Below, in pieces: positions 6,206 to 7,041 of a stretch of 7,041 nucleotides of DNA. Both the position numbers and the translations under genes were made by a program. The stretch lies in the NCBI GenBank assembly GCA_029565815.1, contig JAKQNL010000335.1:1-7041 (forward strand), in the 5' to 3' direction. Each line of letters starts with the position of its first letter. Position 1 is the first letter of the stretch. Origin of the DNA: Spirochaetota bacterium (GTDB lineage: Bacteria; Spirochaetota; Spirochaetia; Treponematales; UBA12059). Under the pieces are notes generated by a model, which saw only the letters and a program-made list of their open reading frames with translations, made no database searches and was not told where the DNA came from.

Positions 6206-6274
6206 ATGGACGTAGTGGGGCAGGTTGCGCCCGATAGGTTGCAGATCCAGCATCCATGCGCTTATTTGTTGTAA
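6206..6274 (+). CDS. Possible 22-codon leaderless small ORF (doubtful)
   Basis: ATG to TAA encodes 22 residues, beginning MDVVGQVAPDRL and ending CAYLL. A TACACT box (6194-6199) ends six bases before the ATG, the same geometry as in front of the zinc-protein gene at 1015. There is no Shine-Dalgarno sequence and no recognisable product, and I find no convincing -35 box. An ORF this short is expected by chance. If real, it could be a leader peptide upstream of the permease; it has no run of one amino acid that would mark attenuation. Confidence 0.12.
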   Translation: MDVVGQVAPDRLQIQHPCAYLL

Positions 6275-6350
6275 ATATTCCAAAGCTTTGCTTATATGTT
6301 GTTCATATTGAGCGTTGTCCAAAACTCATGCTTATTCGGTGTTGTTTTGA
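6260..6350. repeat. Three imperfect, phased direct repeats upstream of the permease
   Basis: Three copies begin with GCTTAT at 6260, 6290 and 6330. Copies one and two align as GCTTAT(T/A)TGTTGTnnATATT, and each is followed by CCAAA, directly in the first and after about nine extra bases in the second. The third reads GCTTATTCGGTGTTG and is more diverged. The spacings of 30 and 40 bases are near three and four helical turns, which would put the motifs on about the same face of the DNA. The stretch is AT-rich compared with its surroundings. This suggests a binding array for a regulator of the permease, but no regulator is identifiable here. The remainder of the 6168-6420 intergenic region holds no further gene that I can support. 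Confidence 0.5.
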
Positions 6351-6394
6351 AATTGCCCTCTGGGATATTGAATATGCATAGAGCTTTACACAGC

Positions 6395-6407
6395 TACAGG
6401 ACCTGTA
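6395..6407. promoter_or_regulatory. 13-bp palindrome just before the permease ribosome binding site
   Basis: TACAGG-A-CCTGTA is an exact inverted repeat with a one-base centre. It ends two bases before the AAAGGA ribosome binding site. A one-base loop cannot form a good RNA hairpin (the folded arms would lose pairs), so a DNA operator for a dimeric repressor near the transcription start is more likely than an RNA structure. Confidence 0.45.
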
Positions 6408-6409
6408 AG

Positions 6410-6415
6410 AAAGGA
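6410..6415 (+). promoter_or_regulatory. Ribosome binding site of the permease
   Basis: AAAGGA lies five bases before the ATG at 6421 and fixes that start. This is the clearest Shine-Dalgarno site in the window next to the one of mutS2. Confidence 0.6.
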
Positions 6416-6420
6416 TGTTT

Positions 6421-7041
6421 ATGAGCGATCAAGCAAAAGTCCAGAATAAGGTGCTCGGATTTTTTCCGCTCCTTGCGATGGTTGTCGGTTCCGTCGTTGG
6501 AGCCGGCATCTTCACATCGCCAGCCCAGCTCGGGCGCGGTGCCAATTCCGGTTTTATTTTCATCGGCTGGCTCATCACGGGCCTTGGCATCTTTTCCCTT
6601 ACTCGTGTATTCCAGTACCTGAACGGCAAGAGGCCTGAGCTGGAAGGCGGCATTTACAGCTACGCGCGCGAGGCGGCCGGCGAGTTTGTTGGCTTCAATT
6701 CCGCTTACGGCTACTGGTGGTCGGTGCTGTTCGGCAACCTGTCGTATTTCTTTGCCATACCCGGCATCCTTGCGTTGTACATACCCGTCATCGGCCAGAA
6801 CAACTGGGTCGCCCTTGCCGTATCGAGCGCGCTTTTATGGGGCTATTTCTCGCTGATCATGAGCGGGATCAAAACTGCCGGCATAACCAATGTGGTCATT
6901 ACCCTGCTTAAGCTATTGCCCCTTTTGTTCGTTGCCATTGTGGCAATTCTTCTGTTCAAACGCGACATTTTCGGCGAGCCGTTTGCCCTTGCGCTGGCCA
7001 GTGATCCTACTATAACAGCATCTCCAAAAGACCAGATCATG
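6421..7041 (+). CDS. ArcD-like basic amino acid antiporter, amino-terminal part (cut by right edge)
   Basis: The first 207 residues of an APC-superfamily transporter are visible, open to the window edge; full-length relatives have about 450-500 residues. After a short cytoplasmic start, membrane segment 1 contains GSVVGAGIF (23-31), the unwound substrate-binding motif of the family. The stretch NGKRPELEGGIYSYAREA.GEFVGFNSAYGYWW and the later GIKTAGITNVVITLLKLLPLL match the arginine/ornithine antiporter group (basic amino acid/polyamine antiporters, TC 2.A.3.2). About five membrane segments are in view. The likely role is exchange of arginine for ornithine across the inner membrane, as in the arginine deiminase pathway. 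Other basic amino acids or their decarboxylation products cannot be excluded, and no arc catabolic gene is visible. It has its own regulatory region with repeats and a palindrome. Ile codons are mostly ATC and ATT, unlike the upstream genes, which may mean higher expression or separate ancestry. Confidence 0.88.
   Translation, partial: MSDQAKVQNKVLGFFPLLAMVVGSVVGAGIFTSPAQLGRGANSGFIFIGWLITGLGIFSLTRVFQYLNGKRPELEGGIYSYAREAAGEFVGFNSAYGYWWSVLFGNLSYFFAIPGILALYIPVIGQNNWVALAVSSALLWGYFSLIMSGIKTAGITNVVITLLKLLPLLFVAIVAILLFKRDIFGEPFALALASDPTITASPKDQIM

Noticed and set aside
6347..6375. Permease promoter TTGAAA with a box 17 bases downstream (GAATAT)
   Set aside because: The -35 match is good, but the -10 matches only three of six and several alternative spacings are no better, so no promoter is called.
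6365..6386. Possible ArgR box (TTGAATATGCATAG)
   Set aside because: Only one half-site (TGAAT) fits the consensus; the other half matches about three of five bases, which is expected by chance in an AT-rich leader.
1..7041. CRISPR array, tRNA, rRNA, insertion sequence, integrase or toxin-antitoxin pair
   Set aside because: No regularly spaced repeats, cloverleaf, transposase or recombinase motifs, or paired small antitoxin/toxin frames were found on either strand.

Overview
The window is 7,041 bases of ordinary-looking bacterial chromosome of moderately high GC. It holds five complete protein-coding genes that I recognise at family level, one complete gene of a small cysteine-rich family, and two genes cut by the window edges. 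I see no rRNA, tRNA, CRISPR array, insertion sequence, phage gene or defence island. My best guess for the source is a spirochaete related to Treponema or Sphaerochaeta. This rests on remembered family resemblance: the divergent glutamate racemase, the small four-cysteine-pair protein in front of it, the RsgA amino terminus (MKGTVLFGANNSF) and the pentapeptide protein with a zinc-binding head. No search was run, and a Coriobacteriia-type actinobacterium remains possible.

Layout. Positions 1-905 carry two minus-strand genes coupled by an ATGA overlap: a pentapeptide-repeat protein (306-905) followed by a metallo-beta-lactamase-fold protein (1-309, cut by the left edge). A divergent promoter region (906-1014) separates them from a plus-strand operon. 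That region contains a tandem imperfect repeat and a good sigma-70-like promoter. The operon runs to 5453 with overlapping or nearly touching genes: small zinc-cluster protein (1015-1296), glutamate racemase MurI (1299-2117), ribosome-assembly GTPase RsgA (2114-3100) and MutS2 (3093-5453). A perfect 10-bp inverted repeat follows mutS2, then a run of nine C residues. Next come a YczE-family membrane protein (5532-6167), a 253-base intergenic region with three phased imperfect repeats and a 13-bp palindrome, and an ArcD-like amino acid antiporter (6421 to the right edge).

How it may work together. MurI supplies D-glutamate for peptidoglycan. RsgA and MutS2 both act on ribosomes in characterised bacteria (30S maturation; splitting of collided ribosomes), so the operon joins wall-precursor supply with ribosome quality functions. 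The permease is probably an independent, regulated unit for arginine or another basic amino acid. Its isoleucine codon choice differs from that of the operon genes, which favour ATA. I found no convincing novel multi-gene system. The items most worth a second look are the C9 tract before the yczE-like gene, the repeat array before the permease, the divergent promoter with its duplicated motif, and the zinc-ligand change in the metallo-beta-lactamase-fold protein.
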